DNA from: Ilumatobacteraceae bacterium
GTDB taxonomy: Bacteria > Actinomycetota > Acidimicrobiia > Acidimicrobiales > Ilumatobacteraceae
Direction: 5' to 3'
DNA length: 64,000 nt
NCBI GenBank assembly: GCA_017859395.1
Contig: JAFMNE010000009.1
Span: 1-64,000, forward strand
In this document: one piece after another, positions 34,504 through 43,254 of the stretch
Layout: each line of letters begins with the position of its first letter
How positions within the stretch are numbered: position 1 is the first letter of the stretch
Position numbers and translations under genes: made by a program
The notes under the pieces: model-generated
Told to the model about the DNA's origin: nothing
The model's database searches: none
The model's input: only the letters and a program-made list of their open reading frames with translations

Positions 34504-35487
34504 TCAGGACGGTTCGGGTCGGATCGCCGCCGCGATCGAGGCCACGACATCGCTGCGCACCATCTCCGCTGCCACAGAAATCGCGTTCGTGATCGCGGTC
34601 GGCGATGACGAACCGTGAGAAATAATGCAGACCCCGTCCGTACCGAGCAGCATCGCACCGCCATAGGTCTCGGCCTCGAGGGACTGCACGAAGGGGGTGA
34701 GCACCGGCTCCAGGCCGAGCGCGTGTTCGACCAATGCCGGGTCGGCGGAGATCGCTTGGCGCAATTCGCCCAGCACCGTGCGCATCGCCCCTTCAAGGGT
34801 CTTGAGCACCACGTTGCCGGTGAACCCGTCGGTCACAACCACGTCACAGGTGTCCGACATCACGTCACGACCTTCGACATTGCCAATGAAGTTGAGCCCA
34901 CTCAAGCCGTCAAGTACGGAATGGGCTTCCTTGCGCAGCGGGTCGCCCTTGCCGGGTTCTTCACCGATCGACAACAGCCCGACACGGGGACGGTCGATGC
35001 CGAGGCGATGATGGGCGAACACCGATCCCATCACCGCGAACTGGCCCAGCCACTCGGCCGACACCTCGGCATTTGCTCCGGCATCGAGGAGCACGGTCGG
35101 GGTGGAACCGGGGACCGGAATGATCGTTGCGATCGCCGGTCGGGCGACACCGGGCAGGCGACCCATCCGCAACAGCGCCGACGCCATCGTGGCACCGGTA
35201 TTGCCAGCTGACACCATGGCCGATGCCCGACCGTCGCGAACCGCTTCGGCAGCGCGCACCAAGGTCGAGTCCTTCTTGCGTCGCACACCTGCGGCGGGGT
35301 CATCGTGCATCTCGATGACTTCGGATGCTTCGATGAGTTCAAGGTCTCCAATGTCGACGCGATCGCAAAGGTCGGCGGGGCCAACCAAGATCACGGGCAC
35401 GCCAGCATCCGCAGCGTGGCGGGCACCTTCGACGACTGCCCCGGGAGCGTCGTCTCCCCCCATGGCGTCGACGACGACCGGGAGCAT
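34504..35487 (-). CDS. plsX: Phosphate acyltransferase PlsX
   Basis: A 327-residue enzyme that converts acyl-ACP to acyl-phosphate for phospholipid synthesis. It begins MLPVVVDAMGGDDAPGAVVEG, the family N-terminus, so ATG 35487 is used although the frame is open to 35712 through rpmF. Further motifs are SAGNTGATMASALLRMGRLPGVARPA, SIGEEPGKGD and VTDGFTGNVVLKTLEG. The order rpmF-plsX-acpP-rnc is the classical lipid-synthesis context. Confidence 0.95.
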   Translation of the reverse strand: MLPVVVDAMGGDDAPGAVVEGARHAADAGVPVILVGPADLCDRVDIGDLELIEASEVIEMHDDPAAGVRRKKDSTLVRAAEAVRDGRASAMVSAGNTGATMASALLRMGRLPGVARPAIATIIPVPGSTPTVLLDAGANAEVSAEWLGQFAVMGSVFAHHRLGIDRPRVGLLSIGEEPGKGDPLRKEAHSVLDGLSGLNFIGNVEGRDVMSDTCDVVVTDGFTGNVVLKTLEGAMRTVLGELRQAISADPALVEHALGLEPVLTPFVQSLEAETYGGAMLLGTDGVCIISHGSSSPTAITNAISVAAEMVRSDVVASIAAAIRPEPS

Positions 35488-35497
35488 CAGAGCCCGA

Positions 35498-35677
35498 TCA
35501 GGACACGTCGATGACGACGCGGTTCTTGTACCAACCGCACGACGGGCACACGGTGTGCGGTGTGCGGGCACCGCCGCACCGCGAGCAGGTGCTGCGCGCC
35601 GGGGCGTCGAGGCGCCAGTTGCTGGCACGACGGCTGCGGGTCTTCGACTTCGACTTCTTCTTCTTGGGAACAGCCAC
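35498..35677 (-). CDS. rpmF: 50S ribosomal protein L32
   Basis: A 59-residue L32 starting MAVPKKKKSKSKTRSRRA, with a four-cysteine zinc ribbon (CSRCGGARTPHTVCPSC) and GWYKNRVVIDVS at the end. The GTG at 35677 gives the standard N-terminus and has GGAG 7 bases upstream; an in-frame ATG at 35692 is an alternative adding five residues. It is a zinc-containing (C+) paralogue. Confidence 0.94.
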   Translation of the reverse strand: MAVPKKKKSKSKTRSRRASNWRLDAPARSTCSRCGGARTPHTVCPSCGWYKNRVVIDVS

Positions 35678-35793
35678 TGGACTCTCCGACATCTTTCCGG
35701 CGGCATGGCCACCGGGCTGCGAACTGTGGTGAGGTGGACCGTGGCCCACCACCCCGACGGCGATTCATCACCGCCATGTCGGGCGCTCGAAGA

Positions 35794-36405
35794 CTATCGG
35801 GAGGAATCCTCTCCGGCACCCGCGCCGTCATCGGTTCCCAATTGATGCCGTAACTCATCGAGGGCAGACCAGCGATCGTCGCGCACCTCGGTGTCGCAGT
35901 TGCACGACGTCGTCGCCAACTCTGCTCCGCAACCAGGGCACAGACCGGGGCAATCGTCGCGGCATACGGGTGACGGGGGCAGATCCAGCACGGCATATTC
36001 GATGACGATCGGTTCGAGATCGAGTCGATCTCCCTCGATCACAATCACATCATCGGTCGATGACCCGCTATGCCCCTCCGGCGAGAAGTACTCACGCACC
36101 GTCGACACGCTGAGATCGGTGACCGGCGCGAGGCACCGACGACATAACGCGTCCCAGCGGGTGCACACCTCCAATGAGGCCACCACATCATCGGTGCCCG
36201 ACTCGACCGCCCCGGTGACCTCGATGTCGCCGATGACACGCACTCGGTCAGCGCTCGGTTCCGCTCCGAGATGGCCGTCGAGCGCCACGTGGCCGGCCAG
36301 AGTCGCACGATCGATGCTGGTGTTGATCGTTCGCCGCGCGCCCGGTTGGCGTAACAGTTCGATCAGGTTCACCCGCAACGGGTGACGAGCGCTGGTCTCG
36401 GCCAC
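35794..36405 (-). CDS. YceD/DUF177 family protein
   Basis: A 203-residue protein of the DUF177 family, linked genetically to 23S rRNA maturation and to L32 in other organisms. It has the GxV-x-CxRC-type core (VCTRWDALCRRCLAPV near residue 80) and a C-terminal second cysteine set (CRDDCPGLCPGCG near 147) that probably binds zinc. Start is GTG. It precedes rpmF, the conserved pairing for this family. Confidence 0.87.
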   Translation of the reverse strand: MAETSARHPLRVNLIELLRQPGARRTINTSIDRATLAGHVALDGHLGAEPSADRVRVIGDIEVTGAVESGTDDVVASLEVCTRWDALCRRCLAPVTDLSVSTVREYFSPEGHSGSSTDDVIVIEGDRLDLEPIVIEYAVLDLPPSPVCRDDCPGLCPGCGAELATTSCNCDTEVRDDRWSALDELRHQLGTDDGAGAGEDSSR

Positions 36406-36407
36406 GA

Positions 36408-37040
36408 TCAGTCGTCCTGGTCGAAGAAGCCCGCCCCAGATAGATCCTCGGCCGCGGGCTGCGGTGTTGCCGGCGACACACCGTGGATCGACAACTTCTC
36501 GCGACCATTCGCAACGGTGCGCGACAAGCGTTCGAGCAGAATTTCGAAACTGGCCAATCGCTGATCGAGAAAATCTTCGGTCTCATGTTTGAGACGACGC
36601 GACTCCGAGTTGGCTGTCTCCATGATGTGGCGTGCTCGCGCCTCGGCCGCGCGCACCACCTCGGTGCGTTGCACCATCCTCTCACTCTGCACGCGGGCTG
36701 CCTCCACGATCTCGGCAGCCTCCCGACGGGTGCGCGCAATGAACTCATCGCGTTCACGCAGCATGTACCTCGCCTGGCGCAACTCCTCGGGTAGGCGCGT
36801 CAGGGCCTCTCCCAGCAGTTCCACCATCTCGTCGCGGTCGATACGCGGTGACGAGGACAGCGGCATGGTCGGTGCAGTGGCCACGATGTCGACCGCACGA
36901 CGCAACAGGGTTTCCGCGTCGCCGACCCGGTTCTGTTCGGTTGGCGCAATGTCGACACTGTCATCGTCACCCCAAGTGTCATCGTTGGGGGCATCCCCAC
37001 GACGCGGGTCGATGAATGGGTCAATCGGGTGATCGCTCAT
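36408..37040 (-). CDS. DivIVA-like coiled-coil protein resembling SepIVA
   Basis: A 210-residue protein. An acidic disordered N-terminus (~50 residues) leads into a long charged heptad region (about 70-190: RDEMVELLGEALTRLPEELRQ, ERDEFIARTRREAAEIVEAA, then RARHIMETANSESRRL), followed by a short unstructured tail. The composition and its place between coaD and the DUF177 gene match mycobacterial SepIVA (Rv2927c locus), a divisome/envelope-growth protein. Identity is by synteny and coiled-coil character, not by a decisive motif. Confidence 0.65.
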   Translation of the reverse strand: MSDHPIDPFIDPRRGDAPNDDTWGDDDSVDIAPTEQNRVGDAETLLRRAVDIVATAPTMPLSSSPRIDRDEMVELLGEALTRLPEELRQARYMLRERDEFIARTRREAAEIVEAARVQSERMVQRTEVVRAAEARARHIMETANSESRRLKHETEDFLDQRLASFEILLERLSRTVANGREKLSIHGVSPATPQPAAEDLSGAGFFDQDD

Positions 37041-37041
37041 C

Positions 37042-37545
37042 TCAGCCTCCTACCCCATCGATGACACGGCGCAACGCCGCATGAACTCCGCTGGGAACAA
37101 GATGTGACACATCGGTGCCGTGGGCTGCGATCTCACGCACGAACCGGGAGGATATGTGTGACAGCGCGGGGGCGCACGGCACGAACACCGTCCTGATCCC
37201 AGTGAGGGCATGGTTGTTCTGGGCCATCTGCTGCTCGATGTCGAAGTCGACACCGGTACGCAGACCCTTCACGATCACGTCGGCACCGGTATCGGTTGCC
37301 GCCTGGACGGCAAGACCTCCATGGGTCACGACGTCTACGCCAGCCATTTCGGCCACCGCATCACGGATCAACGCGGCGCGTTCATCAGGACTGAACAACC
37401 CCGACGGTTTCGACGGGTTGTGCATGACCACGACGATCACGCGCTCGAACAGGCTGGCAGCCTGGGCGACAACATCGAGATGGCCGAGATGAATCGGATC
37501 AAAACTGCCGGGGCAGATCGCGGTGCGAGCAGGAACGGATGACAT
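37042..37545 (-). CDS. coaD: Phosphopantetheine adenylyltransferase
   Basis: A 167-residue enzyme of coenzyme A synthesis, transferring AMP from ATP to 4'-phosphopantetheine. The nucleotidyltransferase motif GSFDPIHLGH is near residue 13 and the distal ATP-binding ISSRFVREI near 122. ATG 37545 is preferred to TTG 37557 because the family starts with about six residues before the CPGSFDP strand. It follows rsmD by a few bases, a widely conserved pair. Confidence 0.95.
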   Translation of the reverse strand: MSSVPARTAICPGSFDPIHLGHLDVVAQAASLFERVIVVVMHNPSKPSGLFSPDERAALIRDAVAEMAGVDVVTHGGLAVQAATDTGADVIVKGLRTGVDFDIEQQMAQNNHALTGIRTVFVPCAPALSHISSRFVREIAAHGTDVSHLVPSGVHAALRRVIDGVGG

Positions 37546-37558
37546 GGTCGTCGCCAAC

Positions 37559-38086
37559 CTACATCGCCTCGGGCGTCGCGGTCATGCGCCGCAGGAACGT
37601 CACCCATGTCCGTCCGTATCGGCGCGCCCGCCACTGCTCCCAATCTGGTACCCCAACCGCTGCGTTACCCTCGATAACCACAATGTCGGCGCGTACCGCC
37701 GAGAGGAGTTCTGGCCATGGCTCCTCGCCGTACGGCGGATCGGCGAGGACGACGTCCGCGGGAGTCGCAGCTGCCGCGATGGCATCGCCGACGACAACCC
37801 GTGAGCGCCCCTCCAATCCCAGGGTGCGCAAATTGTCGCGTAATACTGCGGCTGCACCACGATCGCGTTCCACGAAGGTGCAGCGCGATGCCCCACGCGA
37901 CAGGGCCTCAATGCCAAGAGCACCCGTTCCCGCCCAGAGATCTAAGAACTCGGCGCCATCGATCACATCGGCTGATCCCAAAGAATTGAACACTGCCTCG
38001 CGCACACGTTCGGTGGTGGGTCGCGTTGCGCGACCCTCTGGCGACACCAGTCGTCGCCCCCCCAGTTCTCCCGCAACCACTCGCAC
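37559..38086 (-). CDS. rsmD: 16S rRNA (guanine966-N2)-methyltransferase
   Basis: A 175-residue SAM methyltransferase. The start MRVVAGELGGRRL, then RPTTERVREAVFNSL, the SAM motif LDLWAGTGALGIEALSRGA, and the catalytic LADPPYGEEPW are all present. It modifies G966 of 16S rRNA during 30S assembly. TAGGGT 6 bases before the GTG start indicates leaderless transcription, divergent from the zinc-ribbon gene. Confidence 0.95.
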   Translation of the reverse strand: MRVVAGELGGRRLVSPEGRATRPTTERVREAVFNSLGSADVIDGAEFLDLWAGTGALGIEALSRGASRCTFVERDRGAAAVLRDNLRTLGLEGRSRVVVGDAIAAAATPADVVLADPPYGEEPWPELLSAVRADIVVIEGNAAVGVPDWEQWRARRYGRTWVTFLRRMTATPEAM

Positions 38087-38092
38087 ATGCCC

Positions 38093-38098
38093 ACCCTA
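38093..38098 (-). promoter_or_regulatory. Leaderless -10 element of rsmD
   Basis: TAGGGT on the minus strand, 6 bases before GTG 38086. Confidence 0.6.
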
Positions 38099-38127
38099 CG
38101 GCGATGGCAGGGGCACCCGGTGCCTGC

Positions 38128-38133
38128 CACACT
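38128..38133 (+). promoter_or_regulatory. Leaderless -10 element of the zinc-ribbon gene
   Basis: CACACT, 6 bases before GTG 38140; 29 bases from the divergent rsmD element. Confidence 0.5.
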
Positions 38134-38139
38134 CGTGCT

Positions 38140-38367
38140 GTGGATGCAGCCGCTGACCCGATCGAACCAGACCCCCAGATCACCTGTATCGATTGCGGGG
38201 GGCGCGCGTTCTTGCTGACCGCACCTCCGGTCACGCACGGAGACGAGGCCGACATCAGCGGGTGGCAGGTTGGGGACGTGGTCGCCTACCGCTGCGAGGA
38301 CTGCCTTGACCGATGGGACATCGTGCTCGAGGACGAATTACCACTCGGCGACGTCGACCACCAGTAA
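38140..38367 (+). CDS. Small zinc-ribbon protein of unknown function
   Basis: A 75-residue acidic protein with two cysteine pairs, CIDCGG near residue 14 and CEDCLDRW near 53, likely forming one zinc ribbon. The intervening segment (FLLTAPPVTHGDE) has no recognisable catalytic motif. GTG 38140 is chosen from promoter spacing; the frame is open upstream to 38026, but that part overlaps rsmD. It converges on recG. Function unknown. Confidence 0.6.
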   Translation: MDAAADPIEPDPQITCIDCGGRAFLLTAPPVTHGDEADISGWQVGDVVAYRCEDCLDRWDIVLEDELPLGDVDHQ

Positions 38368-38390
38368 CCCGGCGGCAACATGGCGTCGAC

Positions 38391-40556
38391 TCAGGATCGG
38401 CTCAAGAACTCCGAGTCTCGATCGCTGACGAATGTGTCGAGTTCATCGGCCAAGATGTGATGGTTCGCCAACGTTGGATCGTCCCCGACCAGTTCGATCG
38501 CTGTCGAACGCGCTAGGGCGACCAGATCAAGATCCCGAGCGAGCGAGGCAAGGCGGAGATCGCTCCGACCCTTCTGCGCCGTCGACATCAAGGTGCCTTC
38601 TCCCCGCAACGCGAGGTCGACCTCGGCGAGTTCGAAACCGTCGGTGGTGGACTCGAGTGCGGCGAGGCGCGGATTGTCCTCATCATCGTCGGTGATCAGC
38701 CAGCACGTGGAGGCATGTCGTCCGCGACCGACACGTCCGCGCAACTGATGAAGCTGGGCAATGCCGAAACGGTCGGCGTCCACAATGGCCATCAACGTTG
38801 CATTGGGAACGTCCACGCCGACCTCGATCACTGTGGTGGCAACGCACACATCGATGTCGCCCTCGCGGAACGCAGCCATCACCGACTCCTTGTCGGCCGA
38901 TGACATCCGTCCATGCAGAAGACCCAGACGCAGCCCGCGCAGTGCGTGCGATGCCAAGTCTTCATAGGTCTGCTCGGCGGAGGCCACCTCCACACGCTCA
39001 GACTCCTCCACCAATGGGCACACCACATAGGCCTGTCGCCCTGCGGCCACCTGGTCTCGGATGGCGTGCCACACCGTCGATCGGCCGGCATCACCACTCA
39101 CCCGCCGTGTTGCAATTGGTGTGCGTCCCGGCGGGAGTTCGTCGAGCACGCTGACATCTAGGTCGCCGTACACGGTCATCGCCGCGGTACGCGGGATGGG
39201 AGTGGCCGTCATAACCAGCAGATCCGGCACCGCTGCGCCCGCCTTGTCGCGAAGGGCCGCACGCTGCTCAACGCCGAAGCGGTGTTGCTCGTCGACGACG
39301 GCGATGCCGAGCCGATGGAAGGCAACCGTGTCTTGGATCAGTGCATGGGTGCCAACCACCAGGTCGACCGCACCGCTGGCGAGCCCGTCGAGTACGTCGC
39401 GACGCTGGGCCGCGGCAGTGCTCGAGGTGAGCACCTCCACCCGAATTGGTCGCGCACCGAGAAGGTTGGTTGGGTCATCCACGCTGAGATCGCCGAGCAT
39501 CGCCTCAATGGCTCGGCCGTGTTGCTCGGCAAGCACCTCCGTGGGCGCCATCAGCGCACCCTGGCAGCCGCCGTCGACAGCAACGAGCAGGGCCGACACC
39601 GCCACGAGGGTCTTGCCCGCGCCAACGTCGCCCTGCAGCAGCCGATGCATTGGCACCACCGATGCCATGTCGTGATGAATCTCGTCGATCACTCTCGCCT
39701 GTGCCCCAGTGAGGTCATACGGGAGAGAGGCATGGAATCGCCGCACCAGGTCGCTGTCGCTCGGATGGGCGACTCCCCCTGCCTCGTTCTCGATCGCAAC
39801 CTTGCGCTGAACAAGCACTGCCTGCACGCGCAGCAGCTCGTCGAAGGCGAGCCGGCGTCGTGCCGGTTCGACATCGTCGATGCTCTCGGGGCGGTGGATT
39901 GCCGACATGGCCGCAAACCGAGTCAACATCGCGTGCCGTTCGCGCATGGGCTCGGGCAATGGATCGGCAATCGAGCGGGCGGAACACCGCCGCAGGGCTT
40001 GCTCGATCAACGAGGCCAGTTCCCAGGTGGTGATGCGTGACTTCTCGCTCTGCGGGTACACCGGCACGATGCGACCCGTGCGATCGCCGACAGGATCGAC
40101 GACGGGGTTGGTCATCTGTGGCACACCACGAAAGTTTTCAACTCGACCGAAGACGGCAACCGTGAGACCCGGTGTCAACTGCCGGGTGCGCCATCGCTGA
40201 TTGAAGAAGGTCAGCGACATTGCACCGGTGTCATCACCCACCCGGGTGACCACCATGGTGCGGTTGCCACGCAGTCGTCGCTCCTCACACGAACGCACCG
40301 TGACCACGAGCAATGTCTCCTCGCCGGGCACGAGGTCGATGATGCTGCGCTGGCGGGTGCGATCGATCCAACGACGCGGGTACGTGGTGAGCAGATCGGC
40401 GACAGTGGAAATGCCGACGGCGCGCAATGCCGCCAGTCGCGCATCCCCTACACCACGAAGACGTTCAATACCGATCGCTGCGAGGTCGCTCCAGGTCAGC
40501 GGGGCATCGGCCGTGGCCGGTGACTCCCCGAACGTTGACCGGTCACCATCGCTCAT
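38391..40556 (-). CDS. recG: ATP-dependent DNA helicase RecG
   Basis: A 721-residue superfamily 2 helicase that remodels stalled forks and Holliday junctions. It has an N-terminal wedge/OB domain, including GVGDARLAALRAVGI near residue 35. Walker A LQGDVGAGKTLVA is near 290, the DEQH box VVDEQHRFGVEQR near 405, then TATPIPRTAAM, and QLRGRVGRG in motif VI. ATG 40556 overlaps the stop of a 32-codon upstream ORF by 4 bases, which suggests translational coupling. Confidence 0.95.
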   Translation of the reverse strand: MSDGDRSTFGESPATADAPLTWSDLAAIGIERLRGVGDARLAALRAVGISTVADLLTTYPRRWIDRTRQRSIIDLVPGEETLLVVTVRSCEERRLRGNRTMVVTRVGDDTGAMSLTFFNQRWRTRQLTPGLTVAVFGRVENFRGVPQMTNPVVDPVGDRTGRIVPVYPQSEKSRITTWELASLIEQALRRCSARSIADPLPEPMRERHAMLTRFAAMSAIHRPESIDDVEPARRRLAFDELLRVQAVLVQRKVAIENEAGGVAHPSDSDLVRRFHASLPYDLTGAQARVIDEIHHDMASVVPMHRLLQGDVGAGKTLVAVSALLVAVDGGCQGALMAPTEVLAEQHGRAIEAMLGDLSVDDPTNLLGARPIRVEVLTSSTAAAQRRDVLDGLASGAVDLVVGTHALIQDTVAFHRLGIAVVDEQHRFGVEQRAALRDKAGAAVPDLLVMTATPIPRTAAMTVYGDLDVSVLDELPPGRTPIATRRVSGDAGRSTVWHAIRDQVAAGRQAYVVCPLVEESERVEVASAEQTYEDLASHALRGLRLGLLHGRMSSADKESVMAAFREGDIDVCVATTVIEVGVDVPNATLMAIVDADRFGIAQLHQLRGRVGRGRHASTCWLITDDDEDNPRLAALESTTDGFELAEVDLALRGEGTLMSTAQKGRSDLRLASLARDLDLVALARSTAIELVGDDPTLANHHILADELDTFVSDRDSEFLSRS

Positions 40557-40651
40557 CGACCGGCCACCCACCCGGCCGTCAGGGACACGACGACGGCATC
40601 GCTGACGGCGTGATCGATGACCGCTCCCGCTCGGTCGTGTGAGGCGCTCAC
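40553..40651 (-). CDS. 32-residue ORF coupled to recG
   Basis: GTG at 40651 to TGA at 40553-40555; the TGA overlaps the recG ATG as ATGA. The peptide (starting [15 protein letters not shown] after the initiator) is hydrophobic in its second half and has no known motif. TAGATT lies exactly 7 bases before the GTG, so the recG transcript would begin at this ORF. Either a leader peptide that couples recG translation, or a genuine miniprotein. Recognition is by position only. Confidence 0.5.
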   Translation of the reverse strand: MSASHDRAGAVIDHAVSDAVVVSLTAGWVAGR

Positions 40652-40658
40652 CTCGCCG

Positions 40659-40664
40659 AATCTA
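40659..40664 (-). promoter_or_regulatory. Leaderless -10 element ahead of the recG leader ORF
   Basis: TAGATT on the minus strand, 7 bases before GTG 40651. Confidence 0.55.
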
Positions 40665-40776
40665 CCCAACCGCTCACAGGGGTGACCGGGGCAGGTGCTG
40701 TCGGGCCCCGCGACCGATAGCGTGTCGGGGTCGTGGTTCGGTGAAGTACCGGACCTATCCCAAGGAGTTTCGAGAC

Positions 40777-40968
40777 ATGGCATCAACGTGTGAGGTCTGC
40801 GGCAAGGGTCCGTCGTGGGGCATGTCGGTGTCGCACTCGCATCGTCGGACGAAGCGTCGCTGGAATCCAAACATCCAGCGTGTGCGCGCCCTCGTCGGTG
40901 GAGCGCCGCGCCGCATGAACGTCTGCACCCGCTGTATTAAGGCGGGCAAGGTCGTCAAGGCCGGCTGA
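40777..40968 (+). CDS. rpmB: 50S ribosomal protein L28
   Basis: A 63-residue L28 starting [20 protein letters not shown] and ending [14 protein letters not shown], with the KRRWNPNIQ and rRNA-binding basic core. Two CxxC pairs make it the zinc-binding (C+) form. The ATG has a CAAGGAG ribosome site 9 bases upstream. Divergent from recG, the usual actinobacterial neighbour. Confidence 0.96.
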   Translation: MASTCEVCGKGPSWGMSVSHSHRRTKRRWNPNIQRVRALVGGAPRRMNVCTRCIKAGKVVKAG

Positions 40969-40997
40969 CCACCCCGCCCGACCTAGAATCACTTTCC

Positions 40998-41219
40998 ATG
41001 CAGGGAGTCGTCAAGGCCTATGACCCAGCCACCGCGCAGGGTCTGATCATGTGCGATACCGATCTCGCCGATTACGAGATCGCCGATGGTGCTCTCGATG
41101 GCTCCGTATTCCGCATGCTGCGTCAAGGTCAGCGTGTCGTGTTTGATCTCGATGATGCAGGTCGAGCCACCGCACTGCGTCTCGGCAGCGAAGTCGACAT
41201 GGGTACACCGGGCTACTGA
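40998..41219 (+). CDS. Cold-shock-domain-like small protein
   Basis: A 73-residue protein whose start MQGVVKAYDPATAQGLIMCD resembles the first two strands of a cold-shock/S1-type OB fold, and whose VFRMLRQGQRVVFDLDDAGRATAL matches the last strands. The aromatic RNP1/RNP2 residues of canonical CspA (KGFGFI, VFVHF) are missing, so nucleic-acid binding by the usual surface is doubtful. It lies 29 bases after rpmB, probably co-transcribed with it. Confidence 0.65.
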   Translation: MQGVVKAYDPATAQGLIMCDTDLADYEIADGALDGSVFRMLRQGQRVVFDLDDAGRATALRLGSEVDMGTPGY

Positions 41220-41254
41220 GCCCACCCATCGGTCGACGTCCTCCAACTCCACTT

Positions 41255-41306
41255 CATCGCTGTCAGCGATGACATAACACGGCCACCCATCGCTGATAGC
41301 GATGGG
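41255..41306. promoter_or_regulatory. Two near-identical palindromes upstream of pckG
   Basis: catcgct-gtc-agcgatg (41255-41271) and cccatcgct-gat-agcgatggg (41286-41306) share the same 7-bp arms, with centres 33 bases apart, about three helical turns. No T-run follows either. They could be paired operators for pckG or tandem terminators of rpmB. The rest of the 41220-41434 gap shows no gene and no clear promoter. Confidence 0.5.
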
Positions 41307-41434
41307 CTATCGGCACAAACTCACGAACCGAACCGCCGCGATGCGATCTGCGCGAACACAACCGACCACAATGGTTCACACACGCGCAATCTCCGTACGC
41401 AACGACGCGGCGGCCCGACACCGGGAGGTCCCCC

Positions 41435-43231
41435 TTGGCCGGAACCACACAGAACGCTCGACTGACCGCATGGGTTGAGTCGTGGGCCGAAATCCTGCAG
41501 CCCGCCGACATCCACTGGTGCGACGGCTCCGCAGAGGAGTACGACGCCCTGTGTGGCGCGCTCGTCGAGGCCGGAACGTTCACGAAACTCGATGATGCAA
41601 AACGCCCGAACTCATACTGGGCTCACTCCGATCCCGGCGACGTCGCCCGTGTGGAGGACCGAACATTCATCTGCAGTACATCTGCCGACGATGCGGGCCC
41701 GAACAACAACTGGCGAGACCCAGAGGAGATGCGCGCCGAGATGATCGGCCTCTACACCGGCGCCATGCGTGGACGCACCATGTATGTGGTGCCGTTCTCC
41801 ATGGGGCCGCTCGGGTCACCGATTGCCCACATCGGCGTTCAACTCACCGACTCGGCGTACGTGGCGGTGTCGATGCGCATCATGACCCGCATGGGTCAAG
41901 GCGCCCTCGATGCCCTCGGCGGGGGCGACTGGGTGCCGTGTGTGCACTCGGTGGGAGCTCCACTCGCTGACGGCCAGCCCGACGTCGCGTGGCCGTGTGA
42001 TGCCGACAACAAGTACATCGTGCACTTCCCCGAGACACGCGACATCTGGTCATACGGATCGGGTTACGGCGGCAATGCCCTCCTCGGTAAGAAATGCTTC
42101 GCTCTGCGCATCGCATCGGTGATGGCTCGCGACGCCGGCTGGCTCGCCGAGCACATGTTGATTCTGAAACTCACGAACCCCGATGGCGAGTCGAAGTACC
42201 TCGCCGCCGCCTTTCCCTCGGCCTGCGGCAAGACCAACCTCGCCATGCTCGTGCCCACCATCCCAGGGTGGCGAGCCGAGACCATCGGGGACGACATCTG
42301 CTGGATGAAGTTCGACGATGACGGTCGTCTGCGCGCCATCAACCCTGAAGCGGGTTTCTTCGGTGTTGCGCCGGGAACCGGGTACGACACCAATGCCAAC
42401 GCGATGGACACCCTGTGGGGTAACTGCATTTACACGAACACCGCACTGACCTCCGATGGAGATGTGTGGTGGGAAGGTGCCAGCGACACACCCCCTGCGC
42501 GCGCGACCGATTGGCGCGGCAACCCGTGGACCCCCGAAAGCGACGGGCCTGCAGCCCATCCGAATGCGCGATTCACCGCACCCGCGGCTCAATGCCCGTC
42601 GATCGCACCCGAATGGGAGGACCCCGCCGGTGTTCCGATCTCGGCCATCTTGTTCGGCGGACGCCGCCGGTCAACCGTGCCTCTCGTCACCGAGGCCTAT
42701 GACTGGGAACATGGTGTGTTCCTTGGATCGATCATGGCGTCGGAGACCACCGCTGCACAGCAGGGAGCGGTGGGCAAGTTGCGATTTGACCCGATGGCCA
42801 TGCTGCCGTTCTGTGGCTACCACTACGGCGACTACTTCGCCCACTGGTTGCGCATCGGGGCCAGCGCCGACCCGTCGAAGTTGCCCCAGATCTTCTTTGT
42901 GAATTGGTTCCGGCGCGACGATGACGGCCGATTCCTCTGGCCCGGCTTCGGTGAGAACTCCCGCGTGTTGAAGTGGATCTTCGAGCGGGTGGATGGTCGC
43001 GCAGATGCTGTCGACACGGCAATCGGACGCCTGCCTACATCAGACGCCCTCGATACAACGGGCCTCAGCATCGATGCTGCAGACCTCGACGAGATCCTCC
43101 GTGTCGACACCGACGGGTGGAGCGCCGCCATCGGCGAAATCCGCGAACATTTTGCGCGTTTTGGTGATCGCCTGCCCGGAGAACTCGACGCTCAAGTCGA
43201 CCGCCTCGCGTTGGCACTCAGCGCCAGTTGA
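41435..43231 (+). CDS. pckG: Phosphoenolpyruvate carboxykinase (GTP)
   Basis: A 598-residue GTP-dependent enzyme that forms PEP from oxaloacetate, the entry step of gluconeogenesis. The P-loop FPSACGKTN with the reactive cysteine is near residue 262. The R-loop ([10 protein letters not shown]), metal-binding and guanine-binding motifs ([29 protein letters not shown]) are intact. The start codon is TTG with a GGGAGG ribosome site 6 bases upstream and no better start nearby. It stands alone behind a pair of palindromes, suggesting separate control. Confidence 0.96.
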   Translation: MAGTTQNARLTAWVESWAEILQPADIHWCDGSAEEYDALCGALVEAGTFTKLDDAKRPNSYWAHSDPGDVARVEDRTFICSTSADDAGPNNNWRDPEEMRAEMIGLYTGAMRGRTMYVVPFSMGPLGSPIAHIGVQLTDSAYVAVSMRIMTRMGQGALDALGGGDWVPCVHSVGAPLADGQPDVAWPCDADNKYIVHFPETRDIWSYGSGYGGNALLGKKCFALRIASVMARDAGWLAEHMLILKLTNPDGESKYLAAAFPSACGKTNLAMLVPTIPGWRAETIGDDICWMKFDDDGRLRAINPEAGFFGVAPGTGYDTNANAMDTLWGNCIYTNTALTSDGDVWWEGASDTPPARATDWRGNPWTPESDGPAAHPNARFTAPAAQCPSIAPEWEDPAGVPISAILFGGRRRSTVPLVTEAYDWEHGVFLGSIMASETTAAQQGAVGKLRFDPMAMLPFCGYHYGDYFAHWLRIGASADPSKLPQIFFVNWFRRDDDGRFLWPGFGENSRVLKWIFERVDGRADAVDTAIGRLPTSDALDTTGLSIDAADLDEILRVDTDGWSAAIGEIREHFARFGDRLPGELDAQVDRLALALSAS

Positions 43232-43240
43232 CCCACACCG

Positions 43241-43246
43241 CTAGCG
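43241..43246 (+). promoter_or_regulatory. Leaderless -10 element of the parvulin gene
   Basis: TAGCGT, 8 bases before GTG 43255 and 2 bases before ATG 43249; the former fits a leaderless transcript. Confidence 0.5.
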
Positions 43247-43254
43247 TTATGCGG

